Assembly: GCA_902783615.1 (NCBI GenBank)
Contig: CACZRQ010000013.1
Span: 1-11,381, forward strand
DNA: 11,381 bases
Direction: 5' to 3'
Source of the DNA: an uncultured Bacteroidales bacterium
Lineage (GTDB): Bacteria > Bacteroidota > Bacteroidia > Bacteroidales > Bacteroidaceae
Notes under the pieces: model-generated
What the model was told of the DNA's origin: nothing
Databases searched by the model: none
The model's input: only the letters and a program-made list of their open reading frames with translations
Shown: piece after piece, positions 1-6,420 of the stretch
Layout of the letters: each line of letters starts with the position of its first letter
How positions within the stretch are numbered: the stretch's first letter is position 1
Made by a program: the position numbers and the translations under genes

Positions 1-609
1 GCCAAGCAGGCTGAATTGGTGGCTCGCGAGATTTATAACATCCGTGAGAGCAAAAATACACTTCTAAGAGGTGAGGCCGACAATCTGCCCAAGGATGGTG
101 CTCAGCTGCAGATCATGCTGGACAACTTGAACAAGCAGGAAAAGGCACTGACTCAGATGTTTGAAGGTAAGGTATCTACCGAAACCGTGCACCACTCCAT
201 GAGGGTGACACCAAAGGAGATGAACAATCAGGTGGTGTTCCGCTTCTCCAGGAAGTTGGGCTTCGTGGATGCTGATGATTTAGCTGGCGAACCTGTTCAG
301 CTGACGATAGTGAATAAGCATGTGATTCCCGAACAGCCAGCTGAGCCAACTGACAACAAGGCTGGGAAATCGATTATGAATATCCTTTCGAATGGCAGCA
401 AGACAGCTTTAGAGGGCGTGGCATACAATGTGCCTGGCAAGGCCGACGTAAAGTTGGTGTTTAATCATAAGACGCTATTCAACAGAGAGCTGTCGTTGAC
501 ACAGTTTGGCACACGTGAGTATCTGGCAGCACAGCTGTTTAACAAGAATACGGTTACAAAGGTGATGTTTGATGTGAACACAGGAGCTTTGCTGAAGATT
601 GAACGTTGA
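1..609 (+). CDS. DUF4831 family protein, C-terminal part (5' end outside window)
   Basis: The reading frame is open from base 1 and gives 202 residues ending at TGA 607-609, so the N-terminus lies upstream. A TTG at 16 is only an internal leucine codon. The pattern resembles DUF4831, a Bacteroidota family of secreted proteins of unknown function. An early helix (residues 1-20, AELVAREIYNIRES) is followed by a charged helical stretch ending near KQEKALTQMFEGK. A strand-rich part follows (FRFSRKLGFVDADDLAGEP, about residues 79-97). The end, with QFGTREYLA and FDVNTGALLKIER, is typical of the family tail. No catalytic motif is visible. The signal peptide, if any, is outside the window. The next gene in the same direction starts 120 nt later, and no promoter is evident between them, so co-transcription is possible. 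The family assignment is from memory of the pattern. The stop codon is also the first unit of a 7-bp repeat. Confidence 0.75.
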   Translation, partial: AKQAELVAREIYNIRESKNTLLRGEADNLPKDGAQLQIMLDNLNKQEKALTQMFEGKVSTETVHHSMRVTPKEMNNQVVFRFSRKLGFVDADDLAGEPVQLTIVNKHVIPEQPAEPTDNKAGKSIMNILSNGSKTALEGVAYNVPGKADVKLVFNHKTLFNRELSLTQFGTREYLAAQLFNKNTVTKVMFDVNTGALLKIER

Positions 610-723
610 CGATTGAGCTTCGCTCCAATCTTGTCGCGACTCGGCATAGCTCAAGCAAGCTTGGCTCTGCGCTCGCTGCTCCAAGAAGTGACGATTAACG
701 ATTGACTATTGACAATTAAGAAT
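607..723 (+). repeat. Stop-codon heptamer repeat, copy A, split by a GC-rich insert
   Basis: Units of 7 bp occur at 607-613 (TGACGAT), 689-695 (TGACGAT), 696-702 (TAACGAT), 703-709 (TGACTAT), 710-716 (TGACAAT) and 717-723 (TAAGAAT). Every unit begins with TGA or TAA. Because 7 is not a multiple of 3, three consecutive units place a stop in all three forward frames. The first unit contains the stop codon of the DUF4831 gene, and the last ends 6 nt before the GH92 ATG. Bases 614-688 separate the first unit from the rest. A second array of the same consensus lies at 9760-9794 on the other strand, again starting on a stop codon. I found no standard promoter in this spacer. Confidence 0.7.
614..688 (+). 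repeat. GC-rich 75-bp hairpin-forming insert between heptamer units
   Basis: This segment is about 57% G+C by count, while the repeat units around it are A+T-rich. It is bounded on both sides by an identical TGACGAT (607-613 and 689-695). It can fold: GATTGAGC (611-618) pairs with GCTC-C-AATC (622-630) around a TTC loop with one bulged C. AGC-T-CAAG (648-655) pairs with CTTGGCT (660-666) around a CAAG loop. GCTCCAA occurs as a direct repeat at 622-628 and 678-684. It may be a small interspersed (REP/MITE-like) element, with the TGACGAT pair as a target duplication, or simply part of a longer composite spacer repeat. Copy number elsewhere in the genome cannot be seen here. Confidence 0.45.
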
Positions 724-729
724 ATTGTT

Positions 730-3015
730 ATGAAGAAAGTGTTTTATAGTTTGGTGACTCTTGCATTGTTAGTTGGTTGCAATGAGCAACCCGTACAACA
801 AGAGATGATGGATCCAGTGGACTATGTGACTACATTGATGGGCACCCACTCGAAATATACCCTATCGACGGGTAATACCTACCCGGCAGTGGCTGTGCCT
901 TGGGGTATGAATTTCTGGACACCTCAGACAGGTAAGATGGGTGACGGTTGGGCGTATGTGTATGATGCCGACAAGATCAGAGGCTTCAAGCAGACACACC
1001 AGCCAAGTCCGTGGATCAACGACTACGGTCAGTTCAGCCTGATGCCTGTGACCGGCAAAACAGTCTTTAACGAGGAAGAACGTGCCAGTTGGTTCTCTCA
1101 CAAGGCAGAGACTGCTACACCCTATTATTATAAGGTGTATCTGGCCGACTACGACATTACCACAGAAATCACCCCTACCGAGCGAGCTGCTGTGTTCCGC
1201 TTCACCTTCCCTGAGAACGAGTTCTCTTCTGTGGTGGTGGATGCCTTCGACAGAGGCTCAGCCATCCAGATCCTTCCTGCTGAACAGAAGATCATTGGTT
1301 ATACCACGCGCAATAGCGGTGGTGTGCCACAGAATTTCAAGAATTATTTCGTCATCAAGTTCAATAAGCCTTTCAGTCAGACATCAGCCGTGATGGACAA
1401 AGACATCAAGGGTGGCGTCACTCAGGCTGAGGGCAATCATGCCGGAGCCATTGTAGGTTTCTCAACCAAGCGAGGTGAGGTGGTGGAGGCTCGTGTGGCC
1501 TCATCGTTCATCAGCGCTGAACAGGCTGAACGCAACCTACAGGAGCTGGGTAACAAGGACTTCGACACTGTGAAAGCTGATGCTCGCAACACCTGGAACG
1601 AGATCTTAGGCAGAATTGAAGTGAACGATACCAACATCGACCACCTGCGTACATTCTACTCCTGTCTGTATCGCTCAGTGCTCTTCCCCCGCAGTCTGTA
1701 TGAGATTGATGCTCAAGGAAAACCAGTGCACTACAGTCCGTATAACGGTGAGGTGCTGCCAGGCTATATGTTCACCGACACAGGCTTCTGGGACACCTTC
1801 CGTTGCCTGTTCCCCTTCCTCAACCTGATGTATCCCAGCATGAATGTGAAGATGCAGGAGGGTTTGGCCAATGCCTACAAGGAGAGCGGTTTCCTGCCGG
1901 AATGGGCCAGTCCGGGTCATCGCGACTGCATGGTAGGCAACAACTCAGCCTCTGTGGTGGCAGACGCTTATCTGAAAGGGCTGCGAGGATATGACATCGA
2001 AACACTGTGGGAGGCTGTGACACATGGTGCCAACAACGCTCATGAAAAGATCTCATCTACTGGCCGTAAGGGCGTGGAGTATTACAACAGCTTAGGCTAT
2101 GTGCCTTACAATGTGGGTATCAACGAAAGTGCTGCCCGTACCTTGGAATATGCTTATGACGACTGGTGTATCTATCAGTTGGGCAAGGCGTTGGGTAAGC
2201 CTGAAAGTGAGATTGGCATCTATGCACAAAGAGCCATGAACTACCGCAATCTGTTTGATGCTGAGAGTAAGCTGATGCGAGGCAAGAACGAGGACGGCAC
2301 ATTCCAGAGTCCGTTTAACCCATTAAAATGGGGTGATGCATTTACCGAGGGGAACAGCTGGCATTACACCTGGTCGGTATTCCACGATCCTCAGGGCTTG
2401 ATCAACCTGATGGGAGGCAAGCAAGAGTTCACCCAGATGATGGATTCAGTATTTGCCGTTCCGCCTGTTTTCGACGACAGTTATTATGGTTTCCCCATCC
2501 ATGAGATTCGGGAGATGCAGATCATGAACATGGGTAATTATGCACATGGCAACCAGCCTGTGCAGCACATGATTTATCTGTATGGCTATGCCGGTGAACC
2601 TTGGAAGGCGCAGTATTGGATTCGTGAGGTGATGGATAAGCTGTATGCAGCTACTCCAGACGGTTATTGCGGTGATGAGGATAATGGTCAGACCTCAGCC
2701 TGGTATGTGTTCTCTGCTTTGGGCTTCTATCCTGTGTGTCCAGGCAGTGGCCAGTATGTGCTTGGCACTCCATATTTCAAGCAGGTGAAGTTGCATCTGG
2801 AGAATGGCAACACAGTAAGTATCAGTGCACCTGCTTGCTCTAATGCCAACCGATACATCGATGCCATGCAACTGAATGGCAAGGATTACCAGCACAATTA
2901 CCTCACCCACGAAGATTTGATGCAAGGTGCCAAGATTGAGATGCAGTTGGCAGCAGAGCCAAACACGAAGAGAGGCACCGCTAATGACGATACCCCCTAC
3001 TCTTTCTCTAAATAA
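730..3015 (+). CDS. GH92 family alpha-1,2-mannosidase-type lipoprotein
   Basis: A 761-residue GH92 exo-alpha-mannosidase, a calcium-dependent inverting enzyme that trims mannose from N-glycans or mannans. The ATG at 730 is preferred over a TTG at 709 because it begins a clean lipoprotein signal (MKKVFYSLVTLALLVGC, lipidated Cys17). It should therefore be membrane-anchored in the periplasm or exposed at the surface. Hallmarks are FWDTFRCLFPFLNLMYP, EGNSWHYTW (E540), FPIHEIREMQ (H591, E592) and GDEDNGQTSAWYVFSALGFYP (D649, D651). Recalled BT3990 residues are W88, acid E533, H584-E585, and base residues D642/D644. Each maps here at a constant offset of +7 (W95, E540, H591-E592, D649/D651), which supports an active enzyme with alpha-1,2 preference. 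That numbering is from memory. No SusC/SusD, transporter or other glycosidase is adjacent in the window. A strong terminator follows the stop. Confidence 0.95.
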   Translation: MKKVFYSLVTLALLVGCNEQPVQQEMMDPVDYVTTLMGTHSKYTLSTGNTYPAVAVPWGMNFWTPQTGKMGDGWAYVYDADKIRGFKQTHQPSPWINDYGQFSLMPVTGKTVFNEEERASWFSHKAETATPYYYKVYLADYDITTEITPTERAAVFRFTFPENEFSSVVVDAFDRGSAIQILPAEQKIIGYTTRNSGGVPQNFKNYFVIKFNKPFSQTSAVMDKDIKGGVTQAEGNHAGAIVGFSTKRGEVVEARVASSFISAEQAERNLQELGNKDFDTVKADARNTWNEILGRIEVNDTNIDHLRTFYSCLYRSVLFPRSLYEIDAQGKPVHYSPYNGEVLPGYMFTDTGFWDTFRCLFPFLNLMYPSMNVKMQEGLANAYKESGFLPEWASPGHRDCMVGNNSASVVADAYLKGLRGYDIETLWEAVTHGANNAHEKISSTGRKGVEYYNSLGYVPYNVGINESAARTLEYAYDDWCIYQLGKALGKPESEIGIYAQRAMNYRNLFDAESKLMRGKNEDGTFQSPFNPLKWGDAFTEGNSWHYTWSVFHDPQGLINLMGGKQEFTQMMDSVFAVPPVFDDSYYGFPIHEIREMQIMNMGNYAHGNQPVQHMIYLYGYAGEPWKAQYWIREVMDKLYAATPDGYCGDEDNGQTSAWYVFSALGFYPVCPGSGQYVLGTPYFKQVKLHLENGNTVSISAPACSNANRYIDAMQLNGKDYQHNYLTHEDLMQGAKIEMQLAAEPNTKRGTANDDTPYSFSK

Positions 3016-3016
3016 T

Positions 3017-3050
3017 AAAAAAGGTGGGTCAACCCCACCTTTTTTATTTT
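3017..3050. terminator. Bidirectional rho-independent terminator between convergent genes
   Basis: A perfect 12-bp inverted repeat pairs AAAAAAGGTGGG (3017-3028) with CCCACCTTTTTT (3034-3045) around a 5-nt loop, TCAAC. The T-run continues to 3050 on the + strand. The A-run at 3017-3022 supplies the U-tract for the - strand. It lies directly after the GH92 stop (3013-3015) and 6 nt beyond the stop of the convergent TolB-like gene (3052-3054), so it can end both transcripts. Confidence 0.92.
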
Positions 3051-3051
3051 A

Positions 3052-3981
3052 TCACTTCTTTTCATTCAACCGATAGCTGACGAAAGCCACATGGCGACTA
3101 TCGGGAGCCCAGGAGTTGGTGTTGATGGTTCCCTGTCCGCCAAACAGTTCAGCTACGCGCTTAGGTTGACCACCTGCAGCAGGCATCAACCACAGTTCAA
3201 CATTATAGTTGGCCAAGTGCTGACCAGGATCCAAGTCACCCACATGATACGTGATGTAGATAACCTGCTTGCCATCAGGAGATACGTGAGGGAACCAAGC
3301 GTTTCGGGTTTCGTCGAACGTCATCTGGGTCTGCTCAGAGCCATCGGCATTCATACGCCATACCTGCATCAGACCTGTGCGTACACTATTGAACCAGATA
3401 TGCTTGCCATCGGGACTGTATTCAGGACCATCGTCCAAGCCCTCAGCAGTGGTGAGACGCGTCTCCTCACCCCCATCCACAGAGATGGTATAGATATCGG
3501 CACCCACAGCCACACTTCGGAAAGCACAATATGCTAAAGTCTTGCCGTCAGGGCTCCATCCATGCAGATAGCTTGGGCCCCAAGGGGTGATGAGCTTGGG
3601 CGTTCCTCCTTCCAAAGGCAGTGTATAGATGAGGGAAGTACCTGCGTTGGGCGAAGGACTTGAGCTCACAGCGATCGACTTGCCATCGGTAGAGAGTACA
3701 TGGTCATTATTACAACGCACCACATACTCAGTATTGATGAGTCCTACCTCACCCTTACCATCAGCAGCCAGCTTGTAGAGCAGGCCTCCACTGTTGAAGA
3801 TAATCCACTTGCCATCCACAGTCCAGTTGGGAGCTTCAATCAGATAATTAAATTCTTTGAGCACTGTGCGTTGACCTGTTTGAACATCCAGCACCTCGAG
3901 AATGCTGGTCACACTGTTTCTTTGCTGAGCCTGCACACCCATTGTCATGCAGAGCATCAATAAAAAGATGATTCGTTTCAT
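3052..3981 (-). CDS. Secreted TolB-like beta-propeller (PD40 repeats) protein
   Basis: A 309-residue protein with a signal peptide, MKRIIFLLMLCMTMGVQAQ, probably cleaved after AQA or AQ. The start at 3981 is chosen because the longer frame to 4020 would run into the promoter's -7 element and adds a non-signal-like tail. The mature part consists of WD40-like PD40 repeats as in TolB propellers. Examples are TVDGKWIIFNS (about 54), STDGKSIAVSSS (98), SPDGKTLAYCAF (143), SPDGKHIWFNS (189), SPDGKQVIYITY (234) and APDSRHVAFVSY (292), which suggests six blades. It lacks the N-terminal TolB domain and any peptidase domain. Relatives are often annotated 'TolB family' or misleadingly 'biopolymer transporter TolR'. 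No catalytic residues are visible, so a binding or scaffold role in the periplasm is an inference. It has its own promoter (4047-4018) and shares the terminator at 3017-3050. Confidence 0.88.
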   Translation of the reverse strand: MKRIIFLLMLCMTMGVQAQQRNSVTSILEVLDVQTGQRTVLKEFNYLIEAPNWTVDGKWIIFNSGGLLYKLAADGKGEVGLINTEYVVRCNNDHVLSTDGKSIAVSSSPSPNAGTSLIYTLPLEGGTPKLITPWGPSYLHGWSPDGKTLAYCAFRSVAVGADIYTISVDGGEETRLTTAEGLDDGPEYSPDGKHIWFNSVRTGLMQVWRMNADGSEQTQMTFDETRNAWFPHVSPDGKQVIYITYHVGDLDPGQHLANYNVELWLMPAAGGQPKRVAELFGGQGTINTNSWAPDSRHVAFVSYRLNEKK

Positions 3982-4017
3982 GGTTGTTAATTCATTTAAT
4001 AATTCAAGTTTGTGGGT

Positions 4018-4047
4018 CAAAGGTACGAATAATTATTGTAAAACAAA
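4018..4047 (-). promoter_or_regulatory. Bacteroidota sigma-ABfr-type promoter for the TolB-like gene
   Basis: Read on the - strand, TTTG (4047-4044) is followed by 18 nt and then TACCTTTG (4025-4018). This fits the Bacteroidota consensus of TTTG at about -33 and TAnnTTTG at -7. Transcription would begin near 4011, leaving a leader of about 30 nt before the ATG at 3981. It lies downstream of the foldase terminator, so this gene looks like an independent transcription unit. Confidence 0.75.
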
Positions 4048-4057
4048 ACAAATACAT

Positions 4058-4091
4058 AAAAAAGAGTTGGCTACCTCACGGTAACCAACTC
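4058..4091 (-). terminator. Rho-independent terminator of the PpiD/SurA-like gene
   Basis: On the - strand, GAGTTGG (4091-4085) pairs with CCAACTC (4070-4064). The stem continues after one mismatch with TACC/GGTA (4083-4080 with 4075-4072) and a 4-nt loop. It is followed by six U (complement of A 4063-4058). It lies 36 nt past the TAG stop at 4129-4127 and ahead of the next gene's promoter. Confidence 0.85.
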
Positions 4092-4126
4092 CTCACCCTA
4101 TAAATCTTTCTTCTTTATGGAAAAAA

Positions 4127-6259
4127 CTAAAAGAAAAGATATCGTGTATCTTTAACATTCGCCTTCATATAAAGGTCATTGCCAAACTGCTGACGGGCAA
4201 TGTTAACCTTATTATTCTGAACCATCACCTTCTCAACCAAAGCATCGTAGGTGTCGTTGGTCTTGTTCTGAGCGTATGGCTGCAACAGGTAAATAGCAGC
4301 GTTACCCTTCAGAGGAGCGCTGGTTACGCCCTGCTTAGCCACAGCAGCATCGGCACTGAGCACAGTCTCAGAAGAACCCACAGCAGCCACGTATGCAGGA
4401 TTAGCGAAGCTTACACGCTTGATAGAATCGCTCACCGCGCCATCCATAGCCTTCAGCTGCTCAAGAGATGAACCAGCCACCTTAGCCAAGAGCTGCTCGC
4501 CCTTCTTCTCGCGAATCAGTTCACGCTTGATCTCATCCTGTACAGATGCCAATGGACGATAGCCTACCTTGTTGATGCGAGCCACACCCACCTGCATCAG
4601 GCGGTCGCTCTCACCACACTCATATAAACTGGATGCATCGCCTGCATTTGACTCGAACACCCACTTCAGGGCATCCTTGGTGTTGCGGATAGAACCAATA
4701 TTGTGATCAGAGTTCTGAACTTCACCCTGAGAATAGAGACGATAGCCAGCATCCTCTGCGTTAGCCACCATCTTATCGTAAGTGTTGTTGGTTGCCACGA
4801 ACTCACTGAAATCGTTGTAAGCCTGATTGTAAGTCTGCTTGCTGAACTCCACAGGACGCTTCACGATAGCCACCTTATACTTAGGCTGCATGCTCTTCTT
4901 AGCCATCACCTCCAGGATTACGTTAGCCTGAGTGAGGTTCAGACTGGTGAGCTGATTCTGTGGCAAAGTGGTGATTGCGTTGATGTAACGCAGGTTGTCG
5001 CCATCCACCTGAGCACCTTCGTAGTTAGCTGAAGAAATCCAAACAGGCTCGCCTGTCTGACCATACTTCTGTGCCAGCTCTTCGAACTTAGCACCACCCT
5101 TCAGGGCTGTGAAGATACTGTCTGCCAACTGCTGAGCCTGAGCCTGAGTCTCGCCAGTCACCTGAATCTGACGGAACTGGATAGAGTCGGGCATACTGGT
5201 TGCCTCTAACTTCTTGAAAGTATTCAGTGTATTGTCGCTCATATTGTAGTATGGGCCAAATACGCCACCCACTGCCACTGAGTCGAGGCGAGCCACTACA
5301 TCAGCTGGTAAAGCCTTGGTGGTGTAGTACAGGTTGATGTAAGGCTGTTCAGAACCTGACTGGCGAACGAAAGTAGTATAGTCTGCCACCTCACCCTTCA
5401 GCTGCTCTGTGTATTCCTCCATCTCCTTCTCCAGTTCGGCACGATCTTCATCGCTGGCTACCACCTGTACATCGATATAACGGATGTCGCGGGTTTCAAC
5501 CAACTGACGATACTGCTCCTTCTTCTGCTCATAGCGAGCCTTGATCTCAGCATCGGTTACCACGATTGACGAATCCAGCACTGTGCTGTAAGGCAGCGCA
5601 GCCATGAGGAAATCGGTCTGTGAGGTACGGGCGTCGAAGTTGTTCTGAGCCTCAACAGAGTTAGAGAGCAATGACTTGGTGAGCAGTGCCTGATACTTCT
5701 CAGCGAGACGGTTCTGACGCAGTGTCTTCTCGATGAATGTCCAATATCTGTAAACCTGCTGGTACTGCTGATATACGTCGGATGATGTGGTTGATGGGGA
5801 CATGCTTGCGTAGTTCACCAGGAACATGTTCAACATATCCTTATCGAATGTACCGGTAGTCTGGTTCACAAACGGAGTGTTGGTCAAGATAGGAGCAGTG
5901 CCCTGATCGATGATGTCCTGCACTTCTTCGTCAGAAACGGTGAGACCCAGCTTCTGTGCCTCATTCTCAATCAGGCTATTGTTCACGTAAGCCTGCCAAA
6001 CCTGATCTTTCACTGCATCGTTCTGCTCGTCGGTGAGGGCATTAAGACCCTGTGAGAACTTCACAGCGTCAGCATACTCCTCAAACAGAGTCTGAAACTC
6101 CTGAGCAGAGATTTTTTGTCCATTTACTTCACCTACATCCTGTGACTGACGGGGAGCGATCACCTTCCACGCGTCACCGGCGATGAAGGCAAACAAGCCC
6201 AAGGCAATCACACCAATCAACAACGGTCCGTGGGACCTGATTTCTTGTAAAGCTGCCAT
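4127..6259 (-). CDS. Membrane-anchored SurA/PpiD-like peptidyl-prolyl isomerase-family foldase
   Basis: A 710-residue periplasmic chaperone-type protein held in the inner membrane by one N-terminal helix (LLIGVIALGLFAFIAG, about residues 13-28) after a short cytoplasmic stretch, as in PpiD. A SurA-N-like helical chaperone region follows (about 43-200), starting with VGEVNGQKISAQEFQTLFEEY. A degenerate parvulin-like domain spans about 345-460 (FRQIQVTGETQAQAQQLADS...GGAKFEELAQKYG), and a second helical region runs to the C-terminus. The usual parvulin His (RHIL-type motif) reads RQIQ here, and the Gly-rich GG-L-G segment is missing. It may therefore act as a chaperone without isomerase activity. 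Its client range is probably outer-membrane proteins, by inference from the family and the LptC/OmpP1 neighbours. It has its own candidate promoter (6366-6359), an 80-100-nt leader with a short ORF, and its own terminator. The start has no clear Shine-Dalgarno; upstream is A-rich. Confidence 0.92.
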   Translation of the reverse strand: MAALQEIRSHGPLLIGVIALGLFAFIAGDAWKVIAPRQSQDVGEVNGQKISAQEFQTLFEEYADAVKFSQGLNALTDEQNDAVKDQVWQAYVNNSLIENEAQKLGLTVSDEEVQDIIDQGTAPILTNTPFVNQTTGTFDKDMLNMFLVNYASMSPSTTSSDVYQQYQQVYRYWTFIEKTLRQNRLAEKYQALLTKSLLSNSVEAQNNFDARTSQTDFLMAALPYSTVLDSSIVVTDAEIKARYEQKKEQYRQLVETRDIRYIDVQVVASDEDRAELEKEMEEYTEQLKGEVADYTTFVRQSGSEQPYINLYYTTKALPADVVARLDSVAVGGVFGPYYNMSDNTLNTFKKLEATSMPDSIQFRQIQVTGETQAQAQQLADSIFTALKGGAKFEELAQKYGQTGEPVWISSANYEGAQVDGDNLRYINAITTLPQNQLTSLNLTQANVILEVMAKKSMQPKYKVAIVKRPVEFSKQTYNQAYNDFSEFVATNNTYDKMVANAEDAGYRLYSQGEVQNSDHNIGSIRNTKDALKWVFESNAGDASSLYECGESDRLMQVGVARINKVGYRPLASVQDEIKRELIREKKGEQLLAKVAGSSLEQLKAMDGAVSDSIKRVSFANPAYVAAVGSSETVLSADAAVAKQGVTSAPLKGNAAIYLLQPYAQNKTNDTYDALVEKVMVQNNKVNIARQQFGNDLYMKANVKDTRYLFF

Positions 6260-6262
6260 ATT

Positions 6263-6340
6263 TTAGTTTTTAAGTTTTTTAATATCTCTATCAATGATAA
6301 ATAGCTCGTAGAACGTACCTTGCGGCACGAAACTACCCAT
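6263..6340 (-). CDS. Candidate 25-codon leader ORF upstream of the foldase gene
   Basis: On the - strand an ATG at 6340 opens a 25-codon frame (MGSFVPQGTFYELFIIDRD followed by IKKLKN) that ends at TAA 6265-6263. It is in the same frame as the foldase gene, with one AAT codon between its stop and the foldase ATG at 6259. The predicted transcription start (about 6352) lies roughly 12 nt upstream. A GGAAAA sequence sits about 8 nt before the ATG, a better ribosome-site candidate than the foldase itself has. The peptide is amphipathic with a basic end and no signal or membrane segment. It could be a translated leader that couples to the foldase gene, or chance. I do not recognise the peptide. Confidence 0.35.
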   Translation of the reverse strand: MGSFVPQGTFYELFIIDRDIKKLKN

Positions 6341-6358
6341 TATTTTCCAAAAACGGTG

Positions 6359-6366
6359 CAAAGGTA
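6359..6366 (-). promoter_or_regulatory. Candidate -7 promoter element for the foldase gene
   Basis: TACCTTTG (6366-6359, - strand) is identical to the -7 box of the TolB-like gene and is followed by the usual GCA. No TTTG lies at the normal distance upstream; the nearest matches are too close or about 32 nt away. Only the -7 element is supported. It falls in the 161-bp gap between the GldE-like gene and the foldase gene. That gap also holds an A/T palindrome (6391-6406). Confidence 0.6.
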
Positions 6367-6420
6367 CAAAAAATACTAATAACCTATCGCTTTTTTTGCA
6401 AAAAAAATCAATTAATGACC

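Noticed and set aside
475..684. Small - strand frames over the end of the DUF4831 gene and the GC-rich insert
   Set aside because: Most of each frame is antisense to the DUF4831 tail. The rest is repeat-like spacer, and no signal or family pattern is seen.
709..729. TTG start extending the GH92 protein by seven residues
   Set aside because: It would lie within the heptamer repeat and push a polar stretch in front of an otherwise ideal lipoprotein signal starting at 730.
3091..3537. 148-codon + strand frame opposite the TolB-like gene
   Set aside because: It is antisense to a gene with clear PD40 repeats and a signal peptide. Its own translation has no recognisable pattern, start context or promoter.
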